A stretch of 33,593 nt of DNA. It comes from a virus. Position numbers and translations under genes: made by a program. Shown piece after piece: positions 5,789-15,391 of the stretch (its first letter is position 1; each line of letters opens with the position of its first letter). The notes beneath the pieces were generated by a model. That model had not been told where the DNA came from, searched no databases, and saw only the letters and a program-made list of their open reading frames with translations. The stretch covers positions 1 through 33,593 of IMG/VR virus record IMGVR_UViG_3300023174_000021; one strand, 5' to 3'.

Positions 5789-8284
5789 TCACGGTTTGTA
5801 ATTCAAAAACTCTTGCAGTTTGGTTTGGTCACGCGATATTTTACGTTTTTCCATGCCGGCTTTCAGAAGTCTTTGACCAACATACATTGGCACGCCAAGA
5901 CCTGGTTGTTCTGCAAGAGTCTGACCAAGAACCTCGCCACCAACTCCCGCCAGCGCCCCCAGAATTGTCTCACCGCTTCCCGAAGTGCTCAACACTTCCC
6001 GAGGTTTGGTCTGAATCTCTTTGACCACTTCGTTGAGCGTGCGGTAATGGTTAGCCCATTCAGGACCAAACACCAGCTCCAACTTTCCGCTCTTGTCTAA
6101 ATTGGTGACCAGCTTATTCATTTCTGGCGTGGACACGTAGGGTCTGCCCTTGGTGTCAAGCTGCACGTTCTTGGTTGTGTTTTCCAAGATATGCTCGCCA
6201 AATCGACCCTTAATGTCTTTCACCAACTGCTGACCTTCTGGTCCAGAATTGTCTAGCAGATCAAAAACCCTGCGGACCTGATCGCCAGACTTTCCAAGAA
6301 AAATCTGATCAAAGATTTTTTCTGTAGGAACAGCTTGGTCGGTTGTGCCTTTCTTAACTTCGTTGATTGACCTGACCGTGCTTTGATTCTCAAAGTCGTT
6401 AGACCATTGTGCTCGCTGACGTCTGGCTTGTTTGTAAATGTCGCCGCCAGCGTTCTCAGTAATGCCATCAATCAAACGCTTAACTTTGGTTGACAAAGCC
6501 TTTTGACGTTTGTCCGTCCAATCGGTTTGATCATTGATCAGTTGCCGCACGTCCTCAAGCTGCCGCACGCCAATCGTGCGCGATCCACTTGGATCGTTGA
6601 CCGCAAACTCTTCCTCCAAGATTTTATAGAGCGGGTTCAACGACGCGACTGTTGGACGTCCACCAGTTTCTTTAGCAATAAGATCAAGCACCGGCTGATA
6701 GGAAACTGGTTGTGCCAGCTCACCCGCCGCTTCTGCCGCTGCGTACTGATTGCGAATGTCGGCCATGCGAGCATCTTTGATGCCCTGCACGTAGGTCTTG
6801 ACGCGCTGACCAAAATCGGTCGGTGAAACGCCCTGAGATTGCGTGCCAGTCGCCTCGATTCCAGCTTGCATATTCTGCTGAACCTTGGCGTTTTGATCGG
6901 CATAGTGCTCAAACACTTGCTCAGCCAAGTGAGGAGTCTTGGCAGCAACACCCGCAAACTTAACGTCGGTCGGGTTGCGCGTCGCTTGAGCACGATCAAT
7001 TGTGATCGGCACCGGCAGGTTTGCCGCTTTCTCTGCTCGAGCCCGAGGAGTATCGACCGCTGCTGCACCAACGCTGCCTGGCGTTGCTGTTGCGCCTGCC
7101 GGTTGTGCTTGAGCTGCTGCCACCGCCCGCGCTTGGACTTCTCTTAGACTTGGAGCGTTAGCAAGATCGGTAAATGCCTGTTCCTTGGCTGCTTTTTGCT
7201 CTGCAATTTGAGCTTGAAGCTCGGCCATAGTCACCCGTGGCTTTGGCTGGCCTGGTGCCGGTGCTGCTGCAACAGGAGCGCCAATGCCGGGCTCAACCCG
7301 GGGAGCTGCTGGCTTGGCCGCAAATTGATCGCGCAACGCTTGCTCGACTGTTAATGCGCTTCTTGCACTGGCCGATTTAACTCCTTGAGAGATTTGTCCA
7401 GCTTTCCCGATTGCAGGAGCAAACGCAGGAAGTCCGGACGTCAAAGTGCCAAATGACTCAAGGTTAGCGCGTGCCCCAGGACTCATTGGGACGTCGCTTC
7501 CCAATTCCATAATTTGTCGAGCTGTTTCTTCTTTAGGAGTCCCAGTTAATATTTCTTTCCCTACGGCAATCGGAGCACCAATTAGCGCTGTTCCTGCACC
7601 ATAAATCATTCTTGCCGCCGTTTCTGGAGCAGCAATCACTCTTTCAAAAAAAGATGGATCTTGAGCAATTGGCGGCTGCTTTACTGATTCAGGAATTTGA
7701 TCAGGAGAAGCAACAGGAAGCGCTGCCGCTGGCGTCGGGGCAGCGGGAGCCGGTGATGGTGTCGGTTTTGGTGCCAACCGTTCGCGCATGATTTTGCGCA
7801 CCAGATCGCCCTCGGGCACGCCCGAAGAGCTAAACGATGACGGCCTCGGTGTCGCCTTGACTGGCTCTTCGGCTTTCTCTGTGCCGAGAATCAGTGCGCT
7901 GATCTCATCAGTTGGCGCCTTCGCTTGCCGAGCTAACGCAGCATTGAATTTGTTGATGTAATTGGTCGGGTCTTTGGTGATATAACCGCCATACGCAGCT
8001 AGACCCTTGTTAAGATCGCCTCCGTTCTTGTCAACAAAGTCTTGCAAGTGTTGCCGAGCAACCTCTCGAGATTGTGGTTCGTTGAATGGGTCAAACTTGA
8101 TGCCTTTGGCAGCGTAAGATGCAACGGTGCTAGGCATAAACTGATACGCGCCCATCGCGCCAGTGTCTTTGTTTACCGCCTTCGGGTTGTTGCTGCTCTC
8201 AATTTCGCGCAACGCATCCATGTGAGCGCCGGTTACAACGGTCTTGGATGGCTTCCCAAGAATCAGTTCTGAGACTTCATCCAT
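5789..8284 (-). CDS. Ejection protein with N-terminal lytic transglycosylase domain (P22 gp16 position)
   Basis: The 831-aa protein starts with an SLT-type domain. The motif REIESSNNP includes catalytic Glu29, followed by GAMGAYQFMPST (43-53) and a YGGYITKDPTNYINKF segment. The remainder is alanine/proline/glutamine-rich and long-helical (about 350-800), as is usual for virion ejection proteins that enter the host envelope. Gene order (tail accessory proteins, then three ejection proteins, this one last) equals P22 genes 7-20-16. It probably digests peptidoglycan locally during DNA entry. It overlaps the preceding gene as TAATG. An internal Pro-rich stretch at about 165-190 separates the domains. 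Confidence 0.82.
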   Translation of the reverse strand: MDEVSELILGKPSKTVVTGAHMDALREIESSNNPKAVNKDTGAMGAYQFMPSTVASYAAKGIKFDPFNEPQSREVARQHLQDFVDKNGGDLNKGLAAYGGYITKDPTNYINKFNAALARQAKAPTDEISALILGTEKAEEPVKATPRPSSFSSSGVPEGDLVRKIMRERLAPKPTPSPAPAAPTPAAALPVASPDQIPESVKQPPIAQDPSFFERVIAAPETAARMIYGAGTALIGAPIAVGKEILTGTPKEETARQIMELGSDVPMSPGARANLESFGTLTSGLPAFAPAIGKAGQISQGVKSASARSALTVEQALRDQFAAKPAAPRVEPGIGAPVAAAPAPGQPKPRVTMAELQAQIAEQKAAKEQAFTDLANAPSLREVQARAVAAAQAQPAGATATPGSVGAAAVDTPRARAEKAANLPVPITIDRAQATRNPTDVKFAGVAAKTPHLAEQVFEHYADQNAKVQQNMQAGIEATGTQSQGVSPTDFGQRVKTYVQGIKDARMADIRNQYAAAEAAGELAQPVSYQPVLDLIAKETGGRPTVASLNPLYKILEEEFAVNDPSGSRTIGVRQLEDVRQLINDQTDWTDKRQKALSTKVKRLIDGITENAGGDIYKQARRQRAQWSNDFENQSTVRSINEVKKGTTDQAVPTEKIFDQIFLGKSGDQVRRVFDLLDNSGPEGQQLVKDIKGRFGEHILENTTKNVQLDTKGRPYVSTPEMNKLVTNLDKSGKLELVFGPEWANHYRTLNEVVKEIQTKPREVLSTSGSGETILGALAGVGGEVLGQTLAEQPGLGVPMYVGQRLLKAGMEKRKISRDQTKLQEFLNYKP

Positions 8285-9810
8285 TACAGCGATCCAGTTT
8301 GCTCAAGACGCAGGATGTTTTGATATTTGCGGTTGAATTCCTCGCGCTCTTTCGGCGTGGCATTTTTTAAGATCTCGTTTGCCACCTTGATTCGCTCAGC
8401 CTTGTCGGGAATCAGTTTGGGCAAAGCCATAATCTCAAAAATGCGAGAGTCAGCATTCTTGGACCACGTTTGCTTGAATGCGTTGTGGTTAGCATCGCCA
8501 AAGTTCTGTGCAAAGTTTGCTGCCGCTCGGCCCTCAAGCTCGGTAGCCAGCACGTCAGCGTAGGAGCGTCTGGCAATAGACTTGAGCACATTCGGAGGAT
8601 AAGTCTCGTCACCGTTGGCGTGCCTGGCAAGAGCCTGGCCAGAAACGGTATCTAGCGAGCCACCCTTGGATTGGATCATCCCAATCTGGACGTTCGCCAG
8701 ATCTTTTGACAGTTGCTTGTAATCCTCGCTGCCAAAGAATCCGCGCACGTTACGTTCCATTGAACCGGCAGCGCCGGCTTGGAAATACGATTGCTGTTGG
8801 ATCTTGTTGGCTTTGTCAATGACCTCCTCAATGCTGCGCCGAGCTGAAGTCATTGCCGGTTGCATTGATACCAGATCACCAACGTATTTTTGACCAGCAG
8901 CTCGGTCTGCTTCTTCGCCTTGAACCGGCAAGAATGGTTGCCCTGGTTGTCGCACGGGATAACGCAGCGACATTTGAGTAGCAGTAACGCCTTGTGGCTG
9001 CGCCGGTGCTGCTGGTTGCATCGGAGTAGAAATCGCAGCCAGCCCCGGTGTAACAGGAGGAGTCAAAGCAGACTCACCGACTTGCGTTCTTTGTATGATG
9101 GTTTTTGGCGTTTGAATTGCGCCAGTTGTAACGCCTTCAGACAACGGAGCGCCTTCAGCGGGAGTTGTTGGACGCGGACCAACTTGAAATGGCTGGAACC
9201 GATTCCCGCCAGGTTCTGCAACGGGATAACCCGGAACGCCACCAGCGCTAACAGATGGAACGCCGGTTGGTGCAAATGCTTGTCGCTGCTCTGCGGCAGT
9301 CCCTCTCGAAAACAAATTGCGAAACGCCCATTCGTTAACTGGTGTCTGGTCTTTTTTGTTCAGCGATTCTTCAATTCTTGAATACAGAGAAGCCGCAAAC
9401 AATTCTGCCGAATCTTCTGGTACACCAGCAGCAATTGCTTGCCGTTTAGCTGCCATCACGTCTTTGAACGCCGCTCGAGGATCGTTTGTGACGTTTTGAA
9501 AAGATTGCAATTGAAAAAGTGGCGCAAAAGCCTGTTGCAATCGCTCTTGTGTGTTGCCGGCTTGATTAAATTTGGCAACCTCGGCCCCGGTAACCGTTTG
9601 ACTACTCAACCCTTTCTGCCGAGCAATTTCAGCGTCTTTTGTTGCCTGCGCAATACCCAACTCAATCCGAGCTTTTTCCTGCTGGATTGGGTTCATCGCC
9701 TGTTCTTGCTCAAGCGCTTGCACGCCCCGAGCCAGGTTTAAATAATTTCCAGCAGGACCTAGAAAGTCAATTGGCTTGACGCCCATCGCAATATTTGGAT
9801 CGACCGGCAT
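8284..9810 (-). CDS. Ejection (internal virion) protein, P22 gp20 position
   Basis: The 508-aa product is Gln/Ala-rich. Its N-terminal helical part (about 25-180, with LARGVQALEQEQAMNPIQQEKARIE shortened to its Q/E-rich character) leads to a Pro-rich central linker (about 185-300) and a helical C-terminal half. No enzymatic motif is visible. Its place between the gp7-like and transglycosylase-containing ejection proteins, with short or overlapping junctions on both sides, supports a role as the middle ejection protein packaged inside the capsid. Assignment rests on gene order and composition, since these proteins diverge too fast for motif recognition. Confidence 0.65.
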   Translation of the reverse strand: MPVDPNIAMGVKPIDFLGPAGNYLNLARGVQALEQEQAMNPIQQEKARIELGIAQATKDAEIARQKGLSSQTVTGAEVAKFNQAGNTQERLQQAFAPLFQLQSFQNVTNDPRAAFKDVMAAKRQAIAAGVPEDSAELFAASLYSRIEESLNKKDQTPVNEWAFRNLFSRGTAAEQRQAFAPTGVPSVSAGGVPGYPVAEPGGNRFQPFQVGPRPTTPAEGAPLSEGVTTGAIQTPKTIIQRTQVGESALTPPVTPGLAAISTPMQPAAPAQPQGVTATQMSLRYPVRQPGQPFLPVQGEEADRAAGQKYVGDLVSMQPAMTSARRSIEEVIDKANKIQQQSYFQAGAAGSMERNVRGFFGSEDYKQLSKDLANVQIGMIQSKGGSLDTVSGQALARHANGDETYPPNVLKSIARRSYADVLATELEGRAAANFAQNFGDANHNAFKQTWSKNADSRIFEIMALPKLIPDKAERIKVANEILKNATPKEREEFNRKYQNILRLEQTGSL

Positions 9811-9813
9811 GAT

Positions 9814-10623
9814 TTACGCTGCCCTGTAGTTGAAATCGCCAAACATTGTTGTTTTTGTTGCCCCGGCTCCAGGAATCGCATCCGAAGCAGTTCGATTTTC
9901 AATCGTTGCCGGTTGCCGCAACCCGCTGATAAAGTCACGCGCTGCGTAATTGCCAGCCGCATTAGTGAACATATTTGCCGCTCCTACAATCCCACCGGCT
10001 TGAGCGTTACCGATGCCTGTTAATAAGTTAGACGCATTGGTGCCGTAGTTAGACGCCGCAGTGTTGGTCGCGGTTTGCCCTGTTTGACCAATTCCAGCAA
10101 TTCCGGCCAACGTGTTGTAAATGTCTTTGCGCTGATTCAAAAAATTACTAAGCGCTGTTTGGTAATTTGTGCTTGCGTAATCTTCGGCAAACCGAGTGAT
10201 TCCACGGTCAATGTCGCTGCCACCGCTGCCGCCGGCATTTAAGCGTTGCCGTGCCGCCCTTTGTCCTTCTTTGAGCATAAACTCATAGCTAGGAGACAGA
10301 TTTGTTTTTAAATCTTCGGGTCCAAACTGTTTGGTCAAATACCCGGTGCCAGTCTGCATCTTCGGCATACCGGCTTCATCCAGTATCGGCTTGCCTTGCG
10401 CATCAAACATTGGCGTCTGACCGCCAAGCATCCCGCCGATCTGACTCAGCGACGTGTAACCAATTCCGCGATACGGAGCTTGTTGCTGATTGATTAGGTT
10501 AAATTGTTCACGCTGTAGCTCTAACGCTCGGTTAGATGCGTCAACCTGTCTGTTCGACGCGCTTCTCGACGCATCCGCTCCAATTATTGCACCGCCAATG
10601 GTGGCTAAAGCAGCGAGTGGCAT
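9814..10623 (-). CDS. Ejection (internal virion) protein, P22 gp7 position
   Basis: The 269-aa product begins with a small-residue hydrophobic segment (LAALATIGGAIIGADASRSA). A Gln-rich helix (NRALELQREQFNLINQQQAP) and an Ala/Gly/Asn-rich C-terminal half follow, with repeated small-residue stretches such as GIAGIGQTGQTATN. This layout (membrane-active N-terminus and a flexible, helical body) is common to the first ejection protein of podoviruses. It follows the cupin gene and precedes the other two ejection genes. The function is inferred from composition and gene order. Confidence 0.65.
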   Translation of the reverse strand: MPLAALATIGGAIIGADASRSASNRQVDASNRALELQREQFNLINQQQAPYRGIGYTSLSQIGGMLGGQTPMFDAQGKPILDEAGMPKMQTGTGYLTKQFGPEDLKTNLSPSYEFMLKEGQRAARQRLNAGGSGGSDIDRGITRFAEDYASTNYQTALSNFLNQRKDIYNTLAGIAGIGQTGQTATNTAASNYGTNASNLLTGIGNAQAGGIVGAANMFTNAAGNYAARDFISGLRQPATIENRTASDAIPGAGATKTTMFGDFNYRAA

Positions 10624-10625
10624 GA

Positions 10626-10979
10626 TTAAATTCCTTTGCTGATTAACACAGCATCAATTTCGTTCTCGTCTGTTTCGTCTGTTGCATGGATGCAAAACCA
10701 TACGCAATCCTGCAACGCTTCAATTTTGTGGTGCGTGCCGGCTTTGATCTCAATGCACGCTGGAGCGTTGTAACTTTCGACAGAATCATCAGTCGAAACA
10801 ATGACTTGACCCGATGCCAGTATACTCAAATGGGAATAAACGTGCTTGTGGGTCGCAGCAACGTATCCCTTCGGAATAAACATCTGTTTTGCATAGATGC
10901 CGCCTGAGAAATGATGCTCCACTTGTGGATCGGCATCAAATCGGCCAGCAATCCCTTTCACAAAATCATCAACTTTCAT
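10626..10979 (-). CDS. Small cupin-fold protein
   Basis: The 117-aa product carries a single cupin-like barrel. The first motif contains GYVAATHKHVYSHLSILASG (38-57), with candidate metal ligands H44, H46 and H50, and the second contains AGTHHKIEAL (80-89), with H83/H84. Cupins range from enzymes to sugar-binding and structural proteins. This one lies between the needle-position fibre and the ejection proteins, and its ATG overlaps the preceding stop as TAATG. A virion assembly role or a metal-dependent accessory enzyme are both possible. No catalytic specificity can be read from the sequence. Confidence 0.75.
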   Translation of the reverse strand: MKVDDFVKGIAGRFDADPQVEHHFSGGIYAKQMFIPKGYVAATHKHVYSHLSILASGQVIVSTDDSVESYNAPACIEIKAGTHHKIEALQDCVWFCIHATDETDENEIDAVLISKGI

Positions 10980-11506
10980 TAAGTATACAGCGGCAAATAA
11001 TACGTTGTACCGTCAGCCACAACCGGAAGCCATTTTGCAATGACTGTGTGAGTCCCGGTTGCTGCCAAATTGTTAACCGTCACGGTGCTGGACGTCGTGA
11101 GCGTGGTTGCACTAACTGACGTGCCAGCAATTGATCCACCCGTGATTGCAACGCCGCTGGCATTCTGTATGGCCAGTGTGCCAGCACCAGAGACGTCGGC
11201 AATTGGCACCGTCGCGCTTGCCGTGAGCGGTGTTGTGCCGGCGCCTTTCACATAGCCGGTCAGCGTATTAGCGCCCGTGCCACCAGACGCCACATTCAGC
11301 TTGCCGCCCAATGTAACCGCGCCAGACGTTGCCGCTGCCGGAGTCAGCCCCGTGGTGCCGCCATTGACAGAGTTAACCAGACCAACGCCGACCGTGATCG
11401 TTGAGACGTTAGGGTTTTGCAACCAGATCAACCATTCTCGAGCCGGTCTTTTGGTGACTGGATCTAGGAATGGCGATTGTGGATAGCGTAGATATGACGT
11501 TGCCAT
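10979..11506 (-). CDS. Small fibre-like protein at the tail-needle position
   Basis: The 175-aa product has a short N-terminal anchor-like segment (YLRYPQSPFLDPVTKRPAREW) followed by Gly/Thr/Ser-rich repeats typical of trimeric phage fibres (ASGGTGANTLTGYVKGAGT). It ends in a short beta-rich tip. It directly follows the gp10-like gene, the place where P22 encodes its needle gp26, so it may plug the tail. It lacks the long coiled coil of P22 gp26, so a short side-fibre is the alternative. Its start touches the gp10-like stop and its stop overlaps the cupin start. Confidence 0.6.
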   Translation of the reverse strand: MATSYLRYPQSPFLDPVTKRPAREWLIWLQNPNVSTITVGVGLVNSVNGGTTGLTPAAATSGAVTLGGKLNVASGGTGANTLTGYVKGAGTTPLTASATVPIADVSGAGTLAIQNASGVAITGGSIAGTSVSATTLTTSSTVTVNNLAATGTHTVIAKWLPVVADGTTYYLPLYT

Positions 11507-12981
11507 CAGTTCTCACCAACGCTGGCTTTGAGATTGGCAGAGACGATTGCCGCCTTGACGGGATCGCTAATCGACACTTCCCAAACACGATCTCTGGCCA
11601 TGCCAAGCCGACGCCAGATTGCTCGATTTTGATACTTGCCAATCTTGCCGATGGTTGTCCAATGCTCGTTTGAGTAGGTAGAGCCACCGTCGTTTGACCA
11701 GCGCAGCATTGCCTGTGGGTCTTGCCCTTGTCCGGTGCTTAGACCAACGCCAGGCTGGAATTGGATTTGCAGCTCCTCAAAATACTGTCTCTGAAAGTCA
11801 GAAACAATATGAGGAGTCCGGCGCAATCGTCTGATCGGATTGCCGCCCTCGGTGTAAACTTCGGTATCTACAATGTAGATTTTGCCGTTCTGGTAATCGC
11901 CAACCAGATTGTAGGTATTGAAAAAGGTGGCACAGTTTCCGCGATTGCGCTGGAAGTTATTCAACGGGTCCAGGCTCATCCACTTGAACCAGAGCTTAGT
12001 CGTGGAATCGTAGACCCAGGTTAGATTGGCCTGGGGGAAAGTGACAATGTACCACTCGTGTCCCGTGATCTGCATTGAGTAGGCAATCGCGTCAGAAACG
12101 TCAAAGCCAATCAGCGAATTCTCGACGGCGTGCGTACTCAGCCGGACAAACTGGTAACCATTGACCGTGCCTATCGTCGCGTGCCCAAGTAGATCCCGCG
12201 TGACAAACATGAACGTCTCAGCCCATCGAGCTACGCTAAACGGTGCGTTGATGCCGTGCTGAATGAACGTACCGCTGATTGGCGTAAACGGGAAAGTGGC
12301 AATTGTCGGATCTGGTGGCGGTGACTCAACCCAGACCTCGGTCGTATACTCGCCAAACAGGAATAACTGCTGGTGATCGAAGAACAACGAGACAAGATTG
12401 TCCGACCCGCCATCCTTGCGCCCGTATAGCGTGCTAGTCGTATAAGCCGAGCCAGGATCGGTTACCGTGAATAACTGACTGTTGGGCTTGTTGTAAGCAA
12501 CGTAGCCGTTGGCGTAGTCACAAACCGTTGCATCAGCCCATGGACCATCGCTAGACAGTTGGGTAAACGTGCTGGTTGTCAGATTGTAGATATACCGCGC
12601 AGACCCATCAGCGATGTAAGCCACAACGCCGTTGGCAGCGCCGTCGTCGGTCGTTTGAGTCTCGGTGATGCTGACGGGTCCAGACAAAGTTATAAGCGTG
12701 CCTACCTCGGTATATGACCAGTCTGCAAGAATGACGTATAGCTTGTTTGCTGCAACCGCAACCATTTGGTTGAACGGGTTGATCGCTCGCATTCCGCGCA
12801 CGGGACCGTTTGGCAGCGTGACAATGGTGCGATAACCCGGAGTCGGCAACAGCGCTATAACGCCTCGAGCGCCTTCTGGTTTTACTGGGTCGATTTCTGG
12901 ATACCAATTGATGCACTCTTGCGCATCCTGATAGATGGTCGGAGCTTCGTAAGACGCCCCAACAAACCCAAAGTCAGCCAT
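11506..12981 (-). CDS. P22 gp10-like packaged-DNA stabilisation (tail hub) protein
   Basis: The 491-aa size is close to P22 gp10 (472 aa). The N-terminus (FVGASYEAPTIYQDAQECIN, then WYPEIDP) and the regularly spaced beta-rich segments with VFLQ/WVES-type strands fit the family, which binds below gp4 and forms the tail hub onto which the needle and spikes attach. The C-terminal region has LRWSNDGGSTYSNEHW and a RRLGMARDRVWEVSISDPV ending that are typical of this group. It follows the gp4-like gene with a TAATG overlap, as in P22. Confidence 0.85.
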   Translation of the reverse strand: MADFGFVGASYEAPTIYQDAQECINWYPEIDPVKPEGARGVIALLPTPGYRTIVTLPNGPVRGMRAINPFNQMVAVAANKLYVILADWSYTEVGTLITLSGPVSITETQTTDDGAANGVVAYIADGSARYIYNLTTSTFTQLSSDGPWADATVCDYANGYVAYNKPNSQLFTVTDPGSAYTTSTLYGRKDGGSDNLVSLFFDHQQLFLFGEYTTEVWVESPPPDPTIATFPFTPISGTFIQHGINAPFSVARWAETFMFVTRDLLGHATIGTVNGYQFVRLSTHAVENSLIGFDVSDAIAYSMQITGHEWYIVTFPQANLTWVYDSTTKLWFKWMSLDPLNNFQRNRGNCATFFNTYNLVGDYQNGKIYIVDTEVYTEGGNPIRRLRRTPHIVSDFQRQYFEELQIQFQPGVGLSTGQGQDPQAMLRWSNDGGSTYSNEHWTTIGKIGKYQNRAIWRRLGMARDRVWEVSISDPVKAAIVSANLKASVGEN

Positions 12982-13949
12982 TACACAAACCCGCCGGTCA
13001 AGATCCAGCTCGCGTCCTTGGCTTTACCGCTGAACAACACGTCAGGGAATTGAGCAACCATGCTTGGACGCATATTGGTGCGCTTGAGCGTTGCCTTGGC
13101 TTGTGCTGCATAGGCGTTAATCATCGCCAGTTGAGTCGTTGAACCCTTGCCGTACATTGGGCATAGACGCTCAGCCAAGCACCAGCGTAGAGCCATCAGA
13201 TAGCCCTGTGGCAGCGCTATAGACTCGTACAAGTTACCGTAACGCCGGAACATTGTGTCGGCAAAAACGTGCATCTCACCCTGCGCCGGAGCCGGCCATA
13301 GATAGATGGTTCCGAGAAGCTCCGCTGGTTGATAATAGAGCGCCTTCGGCCAGGGTCCGTTAAGACTCTTGAGTCCAATCAGCTCGTACTGATCCAACCC
13401 AATGCACGCCACCGGATAATCCAAAGAGTTCTGCGATTGACCGCCGCCGCCCGACTGGTTGATCACGCGAACGAATGCGCTGTTGATGCTGACTGGACGC
13501 TGATAGCTAGCAGTAATCGTCGTGCTGGCTACCGTCTGGCTTGTACTGACGGTGTACGTACCAAGCTCGTTGACGTTGCCACCGGCGCCCGTGTTGAATT
13601 GCACAATGGTTGTGCCAGACGCAATCCCAGAGCCAACCAGCGTCTGCCCGAGCTGCACCGATCCGCTGGTCAACGCCGTGACCGTTAGCGTTGTGCCGGA
13701 GATGGAGCCGGTAAACACTGCGCCGACCTGACCGCCTGGTCCAATCGTGTACTGCACCTGATTGGTCGCTGTTGGGAAAATGATCTCAGTCTGGTAGCTG
13801 ATCATCATCCGTTCGTTGGACCATTGATCCAGAATGTCGTTTAGCATATCGAACGCATCTTGAGCTGCGTCAGACGTCGGTGTCTCGCCAGCCTCAAGCG
13901 CCCCAATGTCTTTCAGAGACCGCGAAATGATTTCGATTGGCGCAGTCAT
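12981..13949 (-). CDS. P22 gp4-like tail accessory factor (head-to-tail adaptor)
   Basis: ATG at 13949 (MTAPIEII) lies two bases after the upstream stop; the in-frame TTG at 13955 is less likely. The N-terminal helical part ([20 protein letters not shown], then [13 protein letters not shown]) is characteristic of gp4-like adaptors that bind under the portal. Compared with P22 gp4 (166 aa) the protein is nearly twice as long. A Thr/Ser/Gly-rich beta insert of about 70 residues (about 75-150, from [13 protein letters not shown] to STTITASY) sits inside the adaptor. It is probably surface-exposed on the tail. No hydrolase motif is visible. Confidence 0.82.
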   Translation of the reverse strand: MTAPIEIISRSLKDIGALEAGETPTSDAAQDAFDMLNDILDQWSNERMMISYQTEIIFPTATNQVQYTIGPGGQVGAVFTGSISGTTLTVTALTSGSVQLGQTLVGSGIASGTTIVQFNTGAGGNVNELGTYTVSTSQTVASTTITASYQRPVSINSAFVRVINQSGGGGQSQNSLDYPVACIGLDQYELIGLKSLNGPWPKALYYQPAELLGTIYLWPAPAQGEMHVFADTMFRRYGNLYESIALPQGYLMALRWCLAERLCPMYGKGSTTQLAMINAYAAQAKATLKRTNMRPSMVAQFPDVLFSGKAKDASWILTGGFV

Positions 13950-13951
13950 GA

Positions 13952-15019
13952 TCAATACTCAATGATTACGTAGCCGTTCAACGTCGGGGGAGACGCCCCG
14001 TCAAACAACGCCTGCACCGGGACAATGTTGGTTGTTCCTCGGCACTCGTTGGCCAGCGTCCCGTCAAAGGTCTTGCCGATGTAATTGGCTGACCCAATTG
14101 AGAATGTTGAGTTCAACGCTGTGCCGCCTGCCGGCCCTGGCGTGCTGCTGGTGCCCGGACCTTGAGCTGTGAGAAAAGCACCGAGCGATGTATTGCCGCC
14201 ACCAGATGCAACGGTAACCGCAATCGTTTGAGCCGGCGTTACCGTGATAAATCCAGCCGCAACCGTATAAATTACGGTCGTGCCGTTTGAATAAACGCCG
14301 CTGCCAATCGTGGCTCGTAACCTGGTGACGCCAGCAGGCACGGTAAACGTATCTGATCCGCTGGTGACCTTGTAATACAAGCTGAATTGCAAGACGCCTG
14401 TGTTAACCGTTGGAGTCGATCCAACAGCGCTAATAATCTCGTTGTTTGCCCCGCCAATAGTGATTGTTGTGCCGTCAGGACGCAACGCACCAATCTGCGC
14501 AGTCGTGGCAACCGGCAGCGCTGCACGCTTGATAATAGCGTCGTAATTTAAAGCCGACGCGATTGAATCGCGGTACAGGTAACCGCCGCCGCTCACCGGC
14601 AACGATTGCCCTGTGGCCGACAACGTGCCGGCAAGGAAACTCAACCCCGAGCCAACCGTTACGTTGCCGATGCCACCAGCTCCATCGCCACGCAGAATTG
14701 ACGTGCCGCTTGTGATGCCCGTCACATCGTTGATGCCGGAGATGTTGTCGTAAGTGCCGATAGTGACCGCGGCAGCAGTCTGAAGCACCAGTTTATAAGC
14801 AACCCCAACGGTCAACCACGTCTGATTGGCGGTGCGCCCTGCGCTGTCCAGCACAATCGGGTTGGCATTGGCAATGGTTCCCGCTGCGCTGGTATACGTC
14901 GCTTGTGGCGTCGTCGTTCCTGCGGTGTACGTGTACAGCAGTCCACCGGCCAGCGGAATTCCGAGATTGTCGAAAAACTGCCAACCGGCACCAGCTAACG
15001 GGGATAGTTTGACGGCCAT
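13952..15019 (-). CDS. Tailspike/tail-fibre protein with head-binding-type N-terminus
   Basis: The 355-aa product starts with a segment common to podovirus spikes and fibres ([20 protein letters not shown] through [16 protein letters not shown], residues 5-68), the kind of domain that docks a trimeric adhesin to the virion. The middle holds short Gly/Thr-rich repeats ([21 protein letters not shown]), and the C-terminal 150 residues are beta-rich. There is no pectate-lyase-like long helix, so an enzymatic tailspike is not evident. It is the last gene of the adhesin cassette and lies directly before the gp4-like adaptor gene. Confidence 0.75.
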   Translation of the reverse strand: MAVKLSPLAGAGWQFFDNLGIPLAGGLLYTYTAGTTTPQATYTSAAGTIANANPIVLDSAGRTANQTWLTVGVAYKLVLQTAAAVTIGTYDNISGINDVTGITSGTSILRGDGAGGIGNVTVGSGLSFLAGTLSATGQSLPVSGGGYLYRDSIASALNYDAIIKRAALPVATTAQIGALRPDGTTITIGGANNEIISAVGSTPTVNTGVLQFSLYYKVTSGSDTFTVPAGVTRLRATIGSGVYSNGTTVIYTVAAGFITVTPAQTIAVTVASGGGNTSLGAFLTAQGPGTSSTPGPAGGTALNSTFSIGSANYIGKTFDGTLANECRGTTNIVPVQALFDGASPPTLNGYVIIEY

Positions 15020-15022
15020 GAT

Positions 15023-15388
15023 TTACGCCTGGCTGATCTTGTAAGCTGCGACCAGTGCATCGTAATTGCTGCCGACCTGAGCTTTCAGCACGTCACGGAT
15101 GCGGATTGACTTGTTCTGCTCAGCTTTCTCGGTGCGGACCAGAACGCGCAAACGATCGCGGTATTGAAAATCACCAATCGTTGCCACTTGATCGTCGCTC
15201 AGCTCATGCGGCAAATCCTCGGTTTTGACCGTTTTGAATGCCTCAAGATCTGCCGGCCAATCGCCAGCCGGAAGCGCCTCAAGCATCGCAGCATAGTTGT
15301 CAATGTTGAGCTGGTAGCCGTAGATTTCCATTTCACGATGGAACGCATTCATGACTAGGCCAGCTTGCTTTTCTTGGTCGGTGATCAT
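15023..15388 (-). CDS. Hypothetical helical protein, possible fibre chaperone
   Basis: The 121-aa product is charged and mostly helical (start MITDQEKQAGLVMNAFHREM; later RDRLRVLVRTEKAEQNKSIR). It shows no transmembrane segment and no known motif. It lies between two adhesin genes with 3-nt gaps on either side, the usual place for a tail-fibre assembly chaperone. That role is an inference from position only. Confidence 0.6.
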   Translation of the reverse strand: MITDQEKQAGLVMNAFHREMEIYGYQLNIDNYAAMLEALPAGDWPADLEAFKTVKTEDLPHELSDDQVATIGDFQYRDRLRVLVRTEKAEQNKSIRIRDVLKAQVGSNYDALVAAYKISQA

Positions 15389-15391
15389 GAT

